Source: Firmicutes bacterium ZCTH02-B6
GTDB taxonomy: Bacteria; Bacillota; Limnochordia; Limnochordales; ZCTH02-B6
Length of the DNA stretch: 14,002 nucleotides
NCBI GenBank assembly: GCA_002159155.1
Contig: LZRQ01000084.1
Coordinates: 1 to 14,002, forward strand
Reading direction: 5' to 3'
This document shows positions 7,248 through 13,226 of this stretch, piece after piece; position 1 is the stretch's first letter; every line of letters begins with the position of its first letter. Under the pieces are notes generated by a model. The model was not told where the DNA came from. It worked only from the letters and a program-made list of their open reading frames with translations, and did no database searches. The translations under genes and the position numbers were made by a program.

Positions 7248-7304
7248 GGTTGAGCAACACAGTTGGAAGCACGGTTGGATTAGAAGTTGGGTGAGCACAG
7301 TTGG
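7248..7304 (+). repeat. Array of (A/G)GTTG(G/A) hexamers upstream of the first secretin-like gene
   Basis: The 96-base gap between the pilO-like stop and the next ATG contains GGTTGA at 7248, AGTTGG at 7261, GGTTGG at 7273, AGTTGG at 7285 and AGTTGG at 7299, with starts 13, 12, 12 and 14 bases apart. Copies at 7261 and 7299 are preceded by ACAC/GCAC-type bases (AGCACAGTTGG, AGCACGGTTGG). The last copy merges into the GGGGGG ribosome binding site of the next gene. It could be a regulator or RNA-binding site array, or a short degenerate tandem repeat. Confidence 0.45.
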
Positions 7305-7315
7305 GGGGGACAAAC

Positions 7316-8572
7316 ATGCGCGGGTTTCAAGTGCGAACCATTTTGCTGATGCTTTGCCTGTGGCTAGCCGTAGCGTCTGCCGCAATGGCCGGCGACGCGA
7401 TGCACTTCAAGGATGCGGACATTCGCGACGTGCTGCACGCGTTGGGTGAATTGGGCAATATCAACGTTGTTGTTGATTCCCGCGTGCAAGGGTCGGTGTC
7501 CGTGTTTCTGCGCGGGTTTGACCCGGTTGAAGCCATCGACCTCGTCACGCGCACCAACGGCTACAGCTTCCATTGGGTGAATGACCGCACGATCGTCGTG
7601 GGACCAGAGCTTTGGATTACCGAGCGGTTCGAACCGGTACAGACGGCCTTCTTCCCGCTCAGGTACACGAAGCCGGAGGCCGTCGCCGCTTCCTTGTCCT
7701 TGGTCGTGCAGCCGGCCGTTGTCCGTCCCGACGCGGCGCACGGGGGCGTGTTGGTCCGTGGCACCCGGGAGCAGTTGGACCTCGCGGAGGGCTTTCTCCG
7801 ACAGCTCGACGTGCCGCCGCGCGTGGAACTCGATTTTGTTGACGCTGACGTACTGACCGTGTTCCACGAACTGGCTCTTGCCGGCGGATACAACTTGCTG
7901 CTCGAGTCGCCGCTGTACGGAACGATCACCATCGTGCTGCAAGACATCGACGTGGACGAAGCGATCCGCCTTGCTGCACGGCAGAGCGGCGTAAAGTATC
8001 GCTTCGAGGGCAACAGCCTCATCGTGGCCATGGACCCGCCGTCTCGCGCAGTGGTTTCGGCAATGGCGACTGTGTCGCCGGTCCCGGCGATTGACCAAGA
8101 TTCGGTTTCCGCGTCGTCCGGAGGAGCCGTAAGCGATGAGGGCGGTGACGGGGATTTGGCACGGACGCTGGATTCTGAAGGAACCTTCGATCCAATCGTG
8201 CTTCGGGTTCTCACGCTCTATTACATTGACCCTTCGCAGGCGCAACGCCTCGTGGCCGCGATGGTGCCAACCCAGGCCATCCAGGTGGAAGTGGTGGGCA
8301 GCGCGCTGGTCATGCGAGGCCCTGAGGCGGTTTTGCATGAGGCGGAAGCGCTGCTGGCGGAGTTTGACGTTCCGCAAGTCCGCGTCGATGGCATCGTCCT
8401 ACGGGGCGAGCAGCGGCTGGCCGTCGTGTCCGTCGGCGCCAACAGCTATGTCGTCAAGTCGGGCGACGTCGTGCAAAACCTGGCAGTGGTCAACATCGAC
8501 GACGCCGGCGTCGACTTTCGGACCGTGCGGGATCAGACCTTGCACGTGGCCATCGGAGGGGCGAGGAACTGA
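7316..8572 (+). CDS. Exported secretin N-domain (STN/N1) protein with PilP-like C-terminus, no barrel
   Basis: A 418-residue protein with a signal peptide (residues 1-26, cleavage likely after AMA). It then has two copies of an STN plus N1 pair: STN-1 about 27-97 (MHFKDADIRDVLHALGELGNINVVVD), N1 about 108-167 (TAFFPLRYTKPEAVAASL...VLVRGTREQLDLAEGFLRQLD), STN-2 about 170-240, a Ser/Gly/Asp linker 241-290, N1 about 294-354 (VLTLYYIDPSQAQRLV...LVMRGPEAVLHEAEALLAEFD). The last 64 residues (VDGIVLRGEQRLAVVSVGAN, SYVVKSGDVVQNLAVVNID) resemble PilP and the PilO-like protein's own C-terminus. No secretin barrel follows. It resembles PilQ periplasmic domains and may be a cell-wall-side part of the pilus machine. 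ATG 7316 has GGGGGGA six bases upstream and is preferred to an earlier TTG at 7301. Confidence 0.75.
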   Translation: MRGFQVRTILLMLCLWLAVASAAMAGDAMHFKDADIRDVLHALGELGNINVVVDSRVQGSVSVFLRGFDPVEAIDLVTRTNGYSFHWVNDRTIVVGPELWITERFEPVQTAFFPLRYTKPEAVAASLSLVVQPAVVRPDAAHGGVLVRGTREQLDLAEGFLRQLDVPPRVELDFVDADVLTVFHELALAGGYNLLLESPLYGTITIVLQDIDVDEAIRLAARQSGVKYRFEGNSLIVAMDPPSRAVVSAMATVSPVPAIDQDSVSASSGGAVSDEGGDGDLARTLDSEGTFDPIVLRVLTLYYIDPSQAQRLVAAMVPTQAIQVEVVGSALVMRGPEAVLHEAEALLAEFDVPQVRVDGIVLRGEQRLAVVSVGANSYVVKSGDVVQNLAVVNIDDAGVDFRTVRDQTLHVAIGGARN

Positions 8573-9507
8573 TGTGGAGGCGACCCAAGTCGGGCCGCGG
8601 CTGGCGAGCGACCTGCGCCGTGGCGGCGTTTCTGCTGGCGTTGTCCACATGCGTTTCCCCGCTGGCCCACGCCCAGGCGGGCGGGCTCGGGACGCGGGTA
8701 AACGTGGAGTTTCGAGACGCGCCGCTGCCGCAAGTGTTCCAAAGCTTGGCCGACGTTTCGGGACTGAACGTCGTGATTGACCCGGGCGTCGAGGGACTCA
8801 TCACGCTGGTGCTGCGCGACGTGACGGCGGGCGAAGCCGTCGATCTCGCCGCACGGCTGAGCGGGTACGGTTACGAGATTGCCGGCAACACGCTGCTCGT
8901 GGCCCCAAGGGAGCGGTTGCGGGCCAATCCCGGGGAGACGGGGCTCGCACTGATCCCTATCCGTCAGGCGGACTTGCATGCCACCGCCGACCTGGTCAGC
9001 CGGCTCTTCCCGGACGTCGAGGTGGTGCCGGACGCCACTACCGGCTCGCTGATCGTGCGCGGCCGCCGGGACGACCTCGCGGAGATCCGGGGGTTCGTGG
9101 CGCAGTATGAGGAAGCCGCCGCCCGGCCGCTGCAGTTCCGCGCGGAGCCGGTCGACTCGGCGCTGTGGGCGCTGGCCGAGCGGGCCGGCTGGAACTTGGT
9201 TATCGAAGGGCACCTGGAAGGCCAGGTCACCGCGTACTTGGAGGGTTTGGACTATCGTCACGCTCTGACGCTGCTGGGCGCTGCGGCCGGCCTGGACTAC
9301 CGCCTGGACGACAACGTGCTGTATGTTCGCCAGCTGCCGGCGCCGGTTGAGGCGACACCCGTTCCGCAAGCGGCCGTCGTTCGTCTGCACCACGTGAGAG
9401 GCATTGGGTCTGGATGCTCACGGGCGACCCGAACGAGGACACAAACAACCCGATCAACGACCCCAACGACCCCGCCTATGGCTACAAACCCATCGACGTG
9501 TCGGTGA
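8572..9507 (+). CDS. Second exported STN/N1 secretin-domain protein, 3' end lost at a junction
   Basis: The ATG shares its A with the previous stop (TGATG), indicating translational coupling. A twin-basic start and hydrophobic core (CAVAAFLLALSTCVSPLAHAQA) look like a signal peptide ending near residue 35. Then come STN-1 (42-112, VNVEFRDAPLPQVFQSLADV, GLNVVIDPGVEGLITLVLRD), N1 (124-182, LALIPIRQADLHATADLVSR, GSLIVRGRRDDLAEIRGFV) and STN-2 (187-255). A second N1 starts at AVVRLHHV (268-275) but homology ends at about residue 276. The remaining codons (a Thr/Arg-rich tail, TRTRTQTTRSTTPTTPP) are the out-of-frame reading of the next gene. The protein is thus a paralogue of its upstream neighbour with its C-terminal part deleted; whether the original had a PilP-like end or a barrel is unknown. 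Confidence 0.7.
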   Translation: MWRRPKSGRGWRATCAVAAFLLALSTCVSPLAHAQAGGLGTRVNVEFRDAPLPQVFQSLADVSGLNVVIDPGVEGLITLVLRDVTAGEAVDLAARLSGYGYEIAGNTLLVAPRERLRANPGETGLALIPIRQADLHATADLVSRLFPDVEVVPDATTGSLIVRGRRDDLAEIRGFVAQYEEAAARPLQFRAEPVDSALWALAERAGWNLVIEGHLEGQVTAYLEGLDYRHALTLLGAAAGLDYRLDDNVLYVRQLPAPVEATPVPQAAVVRLHHVRGIGSGCSRATRTRTQTTRSTTPTTPPMATNPSTCR

Positions 9508-10505
9508 AACCGATGCCAGAGTGGAACATGCCGCAAGTTAATCCGACCACGTGTCCGGCCTATGGCACGTCGTCGCGCAATGTCAACGGCAACTGCCGTT
9601 GGCCTGGAACGTACCAGGTTCCAACGATCAGCAGCCCAGCGGCCATTACCGGCGCTCGCGTGCACGTTGCCGGCGACATGAACATCGGCGAATCCTCGAC
9701 ACTGACCGTTGCCGAAAGCACCGTGCGGGTGGACGGGAAAATGACCTTGGGCGGGGCGTCCGTTAGCAACTTTTACAATAGCGAGTTTTTCGTGGCGAAG
9801 AACGTTGCCATCGGTGAAAGCAACAAGTCGGCCTTTCATGGTCCGACCGCCATTGCGGCACGAGGGAACTTGTCCTTGGGTGGAGCCGGCCGACTGGAGT
9901 TCTTCGACGACGCCACATTTTTTGTGGGAGGCGACATGTCCATCGGCGGCAGTGGCGTCCTCGTGTTCCACGACGACCTGGTCGCCTTCGTCGACGGGGA
10001 CTTGACGATTTCGGGTTCCGGTACGCTGACGTTCAACAGTTCGGCGACGTTTTATGTTGCCGGCAGCGTCAAAATCCAGGGCAGCGGTTGGACCCGTGGC
10101 AGCGGTGGGTCCAACACACCCTGGATCGTGTTCTACGTTCGCAAAGGAGTAGAAATCAGCGGTGCCGCCGGTGCAGGCTCTTCCATCCCCGACGCGGTGT
10201 TCTTGCTCGATACAGAGCCGGCGTATAGCCAGTACGCGGTGACACTGACCGGGAGCGCCTCGCTTTACGGGGGTGTGTACGCACCCACACGCGTCATAAA
10301 GGTACAGGGGACGAGCCCGGTAACCGGCTCTTTGATTGGAAAGACACTCGAGATCCCATCGTGGCGGCAGGAGAAGGAGTTCCGGGATAAATATGACCAG
10401 CACGCGGAGCGCATGCGTTCGTTCCATCTGCCCTCCCGCACCCGGACGCGGGGCAGCGAGCAGTTGCTAGAGTGGCGAGAGGTGGAACCGTGGGCGATCG
10501 ACTGA
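9414..10505 (+). CDS. PilX/DUF7305-like beta-repeat protein, 5' end missing
   Basis: The frame opens within a joint with the preceding gene and has no ribosome binding site or signal/membrane segment. It begins with an Asp/Asn-rich stretch (GDPNEDTNNPINDPNDPAYG) and a Cys pair (C47, C61). A regular array follows: hydrophobic positions at residues 91, 112, 133, 155, 177, 199 and 221 recur every 21-22 residues, each preceded by 'V.V.G.(M/L).' (AGDMNIG, DGKMTLG, GGDMSIG, DGDLTIS, AGSVKIQ). Such repeats fold as stacked beta strands. The end (AVTLTGSASLYGGVYAPTRV, VTGSLIGKTLEI) matches the tail of DUF7305 proteins found beside type IV prepilins in Firmicutes. Intact relatives carry an N-terminal PilX-like helix, which would lie in the missing piece. 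The last 16 bases overlap the prepilin gene. Confidence 0.65.
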   Translation: MLTGDPNEDTNNPINDPNDPAYGYKPIDVSVKPMPEWNMPQVNPTTCPAYGTSSRNVNGNCRWPGTYQVPTISSPAAITGARVHVAGDMNIGESSTLTVAESTVRVDGKMTLGGASVSNFYNSEFFVAKNVAIGESNKSAFHGPTAIAARGNLSLGGAGRLEFFDDATFFVGGDMSIGGSGVLVFHDDLVAFVDGDLTISGSGTLTFNSSATFYVAGSVKIQGSGWTRGSGGSNTPWIVFYVRKGVEISGAAGAGSSIPDAVFLLDTEPAYSQYAVTLTGSASLYGGVYAPTRVIKVQGTSPVTGSLIGKTLEIPSWRQEKEFRDKYDQHAERMRSFHLPSRTRTRGSEQLLEWREVEPWAID

Positions 10506-11020
10506 CTACCCGCGGGAAGCAGACGGGTTTCACCCTCCTTGAGATACTGGTCGCCACCACGCTGCTAGGTGTTGTGGCCATGGGTGCTGCGCGGCTCTAT
10601 ACCAGTGCTCTGGCAGCTTATCACCATGTTTCGGCGGAACTGGACAGGCGCGGAGCCGTGTCCGCATTTGTGGAGGAGTTGAGAAGCGGTCCGCGTAGCC
10701 ACCCATTGCGTGTTCCCGGTGTGTCCGGCGACGTCCAACTTGCCGTGTTGGATGCGGGCCGCCGCCTCGACATGGTGTTCGCCGACAACACGCTGGTCAG
10801 CTATGCCTGGCACGAAGCGTCTCATTCCATCATCCGGGTCGTGGACTTCGTCTCACCGGAAACCGTCCTCAGCGGTGTCACGGCATTCGCCGTTGGTTGC
10901 GCGGACAGCGGTGTTCTCCTGGTCGAGCTTGAGGTCGTTGACCAGGCACGGCCGCAGTCCAGCGTATCCGTCATCGCCAGCCTGCGTTCCCGCGTGGCCC
11001 CGTCGCCGTGCGAGACTTGA
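10490..11020 (+). CDS. Type IV prepilin-like (pseudopilin) protein
   Basis: A 176-residue protein with a short basic leader and the prepilin peptidase site K-Q-T-G|F-T-L-L-E: cleavage after G13, mature F14 and the conserved Glu at +5 (E18). The hydrophobic helix LLEILVATTLLGVVAMGAARLY follows, then a beta-rich domain with VQLAVLDAGRRLDMVFADNT and VLLVELEVVDQ. It is probably a minor pilin or pseudopilin of the GspJ/PilW size class, inserted in the membrane and processed by PilD, which is not in this window. GTG 10490 is preferred because AGAGGTGG lies just upstream; the frame extends a little further to a GTG at 10472. The start overlaps the DUF7305-like gene, so the two were co-transcribed. 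It is one of the few undamaged genes of this locus. Confidence 0.85.
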   Translation: MGDRLTTRGKQTGFTLLEILVATTLLGVVAMGAARLYTSALAAYHHVSAELDRRGAVSAFVEELRSGPRSHPLRVPGVSGDVQLAVLDAGRRLDMVFADNTLVSYAWHEASHSIIRVVDFVSPETVLSGVTAFAVGCADSGVLLVELEVVDQARPQSSVSVIASLRSRVAPSPCET

Positions 11021-11291
11021 AACCACCGCTACGGCCACCAGGTCATCGTGGGCCGGCTAACGGCGAACCTTGAGCGTGGTCCGGTCGAGACATGGCTGGA
11101 GGTTGCTCGAGTTGAGGAAGCCGGTCCGGGGGGCGTCATAGTTCGACTTCTACCGCTCGCCGCAGGAGCTCGCTTCCTCACTGGAGCGCGCCGGTTTCGC
11201 CGTAGAGCACATGTACGGCAACTTCCGCCGCTGGCCGCTGGAGCCGGGCAGCCGGGTCATCGTCATCATTGCCCGCCGGGTCGGGCCGTGA
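11021..11291 (+). pseudogene. Remnant of a class I SAM-dependent methyltransferase, C-terminal part, frameshifted
   Basis: Directly after the prepilin stop, one frame reads NHRYGHQVIVGRLTANLERG then PVETWLEVARVEEAGPGGVI to about 11145. From 11142 another frame reads FDFYRSPQELASSLERAGFA, then VEHMYGNFRRWPL and RVIVIIARRVGP before a TGA at 11289-11291. 'F.FRSPqEL...LE.AGF.Ve..YG.f...pl.p.s...i..ar' is the usual C-terminal end of small methyltransferases, and the first frame resembles the strand pair before it. A stop (TAG 11139-11141) precedes the second frame. The N-terminal SAM-binding region is absent. The piece is therefore a decayed fragment. Its substrate cannot be inferred. Confidence 0.55.
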
Positions 11292-11507
11292 GTCGTAGTC
11301 GTGAGTCGTAGTGGGGCATCGACCTGGCCGCGAGGTCCGTCGAGACGTCCAGGTTTCCCGCAGCATGGGGCCGCGTCAGGTCAGAATTACAACCTGCACC
11401 AGGCCCTCGCCGAGTCGGAAGGATTTGGAGTCATTGGCATAGAAATTATCGAATAACTTATTTGCACAAAGAAAGCCTCAAAACGACCAAGGCGGGAGGT
11501 TGTCCCC
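11292..11507 (+). other. Intergenic region upstream of the ROK regulator
   Basis: No gene is seen. It starts with a 12-bp direct repeat (GTGAGTCGTAGT at 11288-11299 and 11301-11312) overlapping the methyltransferase stop. The stretch 11421-11470 is markedly AT-rich compared with the rest of the window and is the likely promoter: TTGGAG 11425-11430 with TATCGA 11447-11452 (16-base spacing), or TTGGCA at 11434-11439, could serve sigma-A. An inverted repeat at 11443-11459 overlaps it. GGGAGG just before 11500 is the ribosome binding site of the TTG-initiated ROK gene. Confidence 0.45.
11443..11459. promoter_or_regulatory. AT-rich inverted repeat, possible ROK operator
   Basis: AAATTAT and ATAACTT form arms of 7 bases with one mismatch around a CGA spacer. 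Its position over the putative -10 region, 49 bases before the start codon of a ROK repressor-type gene, suits autoregulation. ROK (XylR/NagC-type) repressors commonly bind AT-rich inverted repeats. No second copy was found in the window. Confidence 0.4.
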
Positions 11508-13001
11508 TTGGCCGACTCTGGCAGCGAGCAACTACGTGGAAACGGGCAACTTATCAAGAGTCTGAACCGGTCGAGGATTTTGGAGTGCTTGCAGCAAGGC
11601 GAACCGCTTTCCCGGGTGGAGTTGGCCGCACGCACGGGAATCAGCCTACCGGCCGTGGTGAAGCTCGTGGAGGAACTGGAGCAAGAAGGTCTGGTCGTCT
11701 GTGTTGGCGCTGGCCCTTCCAGCGGCGGCAGGCGGCCGCTGCTGTTTGCGTACAATTCACGAGCGGGCTACGTCGTGGGCTTAGACGTCGGCGCGACCAA
11801 GATAGCCGGCGGAATTCTCGACCTCGAAGGCAACATCCTCGCCACCGAGACCGTTCCCACCCATTCAACCGAGCCTTCGCCCGTGCACGTCGGGGAACGA
11901 GTTAAGCGCCTCGTGGAGCAACTCGTGGCCCAAACAGGCGTTGATTTGACCAAGGTACTGGGCATCGGCATCGGTGTGCCTGGGATTCCTGATGCGGAAG
12001 GCAACATCGGCTTGGCGCCTGGGTTACACCGGGACCAGTCCCGCACCGTCGATGACGTCGCGGACGAGCGGCGAGCACTAGTTGGCAGTCATACGGCGAT
12101 CGCCGATCGCGGCAACGGCCAACTCCCCGGAACCGGTCATCTCTCTCCTAACGGCCACGATTCGCACCGTGACCAACGGTGGGCCGACGGGGCTTACAGC
12201 AACCAGCGAAAGAGCACAGAGATGAAAACCGGCGGAATGGGCAACGACGGTGCCGGCAGCGTGCAAGGGAGCAACGACGACGAGATCGTCGCACTGGGCG
12301 CGTATCTCCAGGCTGAGCTCGGCCGGCCGGTATACATGGACAACGACGTCAACGCCTTCCTGCGAGGCGAGGCGTGGAAAGGAGCCCTGCAGGGCGCTAA
12401 GCATGCCGTAGCGGTCACCATCGGTACCGGCATCGGCGTCGCGCTCCTTGTGAACGGGGACGTGTACCAGGGCGCCCGGGGGTCAGCCGGTGAGATCGGG
12501 TACTGGCTCATCGGGGCGTTGGGGCCGATCGCTCGCTCCAGCGGATATGGACCGTTGGAAAGCTTTGCTGCTGGTCCCGGAATCGCTCGCCGCTACGTCG
12601 CCCGGCTCAAGGCCCGCGGTGGCAGTTCGGCGGTGTTGGACCTGGCCGGCGGGGACATGCGCAACATTACGGCGCGGCTGGTGGCCGAGGGGGCCATGCT
12701 CGGGGATTCGCTGGCGTTGGACGTGTGGCGGGAAACCGCGGAGACCCTCGGGGTGGCTCTCGCCAACTTGTGTTGCCTTATGGATCCAGAGGTCTTGGTG
12801 CTCGCAGGCGGGGTGTCCCGAGCGCCGCGGGAACTGCTCTTAGACCCGGTGCGCCGTATCGTTGAAACGCTAGTGCCCTATCCGCCCAAGATCGTCCTGT
12901 CTCAGTTGAAAGAACAGGCCGCCATTCTGGGAGCCGCGGCCCTGGTGCTGGAGTCAAGGCGTAGTTCGATCTCGTACACGACAGCCGCCATCAAAGCGTG
13001 A
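11508..13001 (+). CDS. ROK-family transcriptional regulator with an about 85-residue in-frame insert
   Basis: The N-terminus is a winged helix-turn-helix (about 18-65: NRSRILECLQQGEPLSRVEL, GISLPAVVKLVEELEQEGLV). The ROK sugar-kinase fold follows: phosphate loop GLDVGATKIAGGILD (91-105), GIGIGVPGI (152-160), DNDVNAF (278-284, catalytic-type Asp), TIGTGIGVALLVNG (304-317), GSAGEIGYW (325-333) and the C-terminal VLAGGVS. ROK repressors sense a sugar or sugar phosphate and control carbohydrate genes; the target here is unknown. Two oddities: EIGY replaces the EIGH histidine and the CxCGxxGC zinc motif is absent, as in one subgroup of ROK proteins; and residues about 174-259 are an extra hydrophilic segment between LAPGL and VALGAYL, giving 497 rather than about 400 residues. 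The start is TTG with GGGAGG upstream. Confidence 0.85.
   Translation: MADSGSEQLRGNGQLIKSLNRSRILECLQQGEPLSRVELAARTGISLPAVVKLVEELEQEGLVVCVGAGPSSGGRRPLLFAYNSRAGYVVGLDVGATKIAGGILDLEGNILATETVPTHSTEPSPVHVGERVKRLVEQLVAQTGVDLTKVLGIGIGVPGIPDAEGNIGLAPGLHRDQSRTVDDVADERRALVGSHTAIADRGNGQLPGTGHLSPNGHDSHRDQRWADGAYSNQRKSTEMKTGGMGNDGAGSVQGSNDDEIVALGAYLQAELGRPVYMDNDVNAFLRGEAWKGALQGAKHAVAVTIGTGIGVALLVNGDVYQGARGSAGEIGYWLIGALGPIARSSGYGPLESFAAGPGIARRYVARLKARGGSSAVLDLAGGDMRNITARLVAEGAMLGDSLALDVWRETAETLGVALANLCCLMDPEVLVLAGGVSRAPRELLLDPVRRIVETLVPYPPKIVLSQLKEQAAILGAAALVLESRRSSISYTTAAIKA
12030..12284. other. In-frame insert within the ROK gene, bordered by small perfect hairpins
   Basis: Family consensus expects '...LAPGL.W..VALGAYLQ.ELGRPVY.DNDVN'. 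Instead about 255 bases intervene, with no stop. The translated segment is polar, rich in Gly, Asp, Asn, Arg, Ser and His, and looks unstructured. The DNA holds CGGGAC-CA-GTCCCG (12030-12043) at the left edge, the perfect 12-bp palindrome CGGCGATCGCCG (12094-12105), CACCGT-GACCA-ACGGTG (12165-12181), and CGACGA-GA-TCGTCG (12278-12291) at the right edge. GCACCGTCG near the left (12043-12051) has its complement CGACGGTGC near the right. No clear target duplication was recognised. It may be a small palindromic element that inserts into genes in frame, or an ordinary loop extension. Confidence 0.5.
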
Positions 13002-13017
13002 ATAGGTACCGGGAGCG

Positions 13018-13060
13018 GGGCCCTGCGTCGGTGGAAGGCAACTTTCCAAGGGCGGGGCCC
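13018..13060 (+). terminator. Two-tier stem-loop after the ROK gene
   Basis: GGGCCCTGC (13018-13026) pairs with GCGGGGCCC (13052-13060) through nine pairs, one of them G-U. Inside the loop TGGAA (13032-13036) pairs with TTCCA (13044-13048). The structure starts 17 bases after the ROK stop. There is no T tract behind it, so it is either a weak terminator, an mRNA-end stabiliser or a protein-binding site. Confidence 0.35.
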
Positions 13061-13226
13061 GTGTCGCCATATGGTGGAGGCGTGGCCGCAAGTGTGTCGA
13101 AAGCGGCACGCCGAAATCGCTTTAAAGTCATAGGAAGCCGTTCCAAATTCGTTGGCTTGCCCGTGGCGGGGTTCGCTTCTCACGAATACCGTGTCCACTG
13201 AACTCTAAAACGGTGAGGTGAGAAGC
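13061..13226 (+). promoter_or_regulatory. Leader and presumed promoter region of the collagen-like gene
   Basis: No gene is supported here. Features are CATATGGTGG near 13068, an 8-bp palindrome CTTTAAAG at 13120-13127 followed by TCATAGGAAG, and GAGGTGAG at about 13214-13222, which is the ribosome binding site for the GTG at 13227. A sporulation sigma (E or K) promoter would be expected for a spore-surface gene; CATA-type -10 elements are present but no full consensus can be fixed. Confidence 0.3.

Noticed and set aside
7364..8377. 337-codon minus-strand open frame opposite the first STN gene
   Set aside because: It has a biased His/Arg composition, no recognisable motif and no ribosome binding site. 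The plus strand carries a signal peptide and clear STN/N1 domains.
8533..9393. 286-codon minus-strand open frame opposite the second STN gene
   Set aside because: It is an antisense shadow of GC-rich coding sequence; the plus strand has a coupled start and family motifs.
9297..10427. 376-codon minus-strand open frame opposite the DUF7305-like gene
   Set aside because: No domain pattern is seen, and the regular 21-22 residue beta repeat on the plus strand shows which strand is coding.
13066..13140. Sigma-K or sigma-E promoter for the collagen-like gene
   Set aside because: CATA-containing sequences exist, but no full -35/-10 pair with correct spacing could be fixed by eye, so only a tentative leader feature is given.
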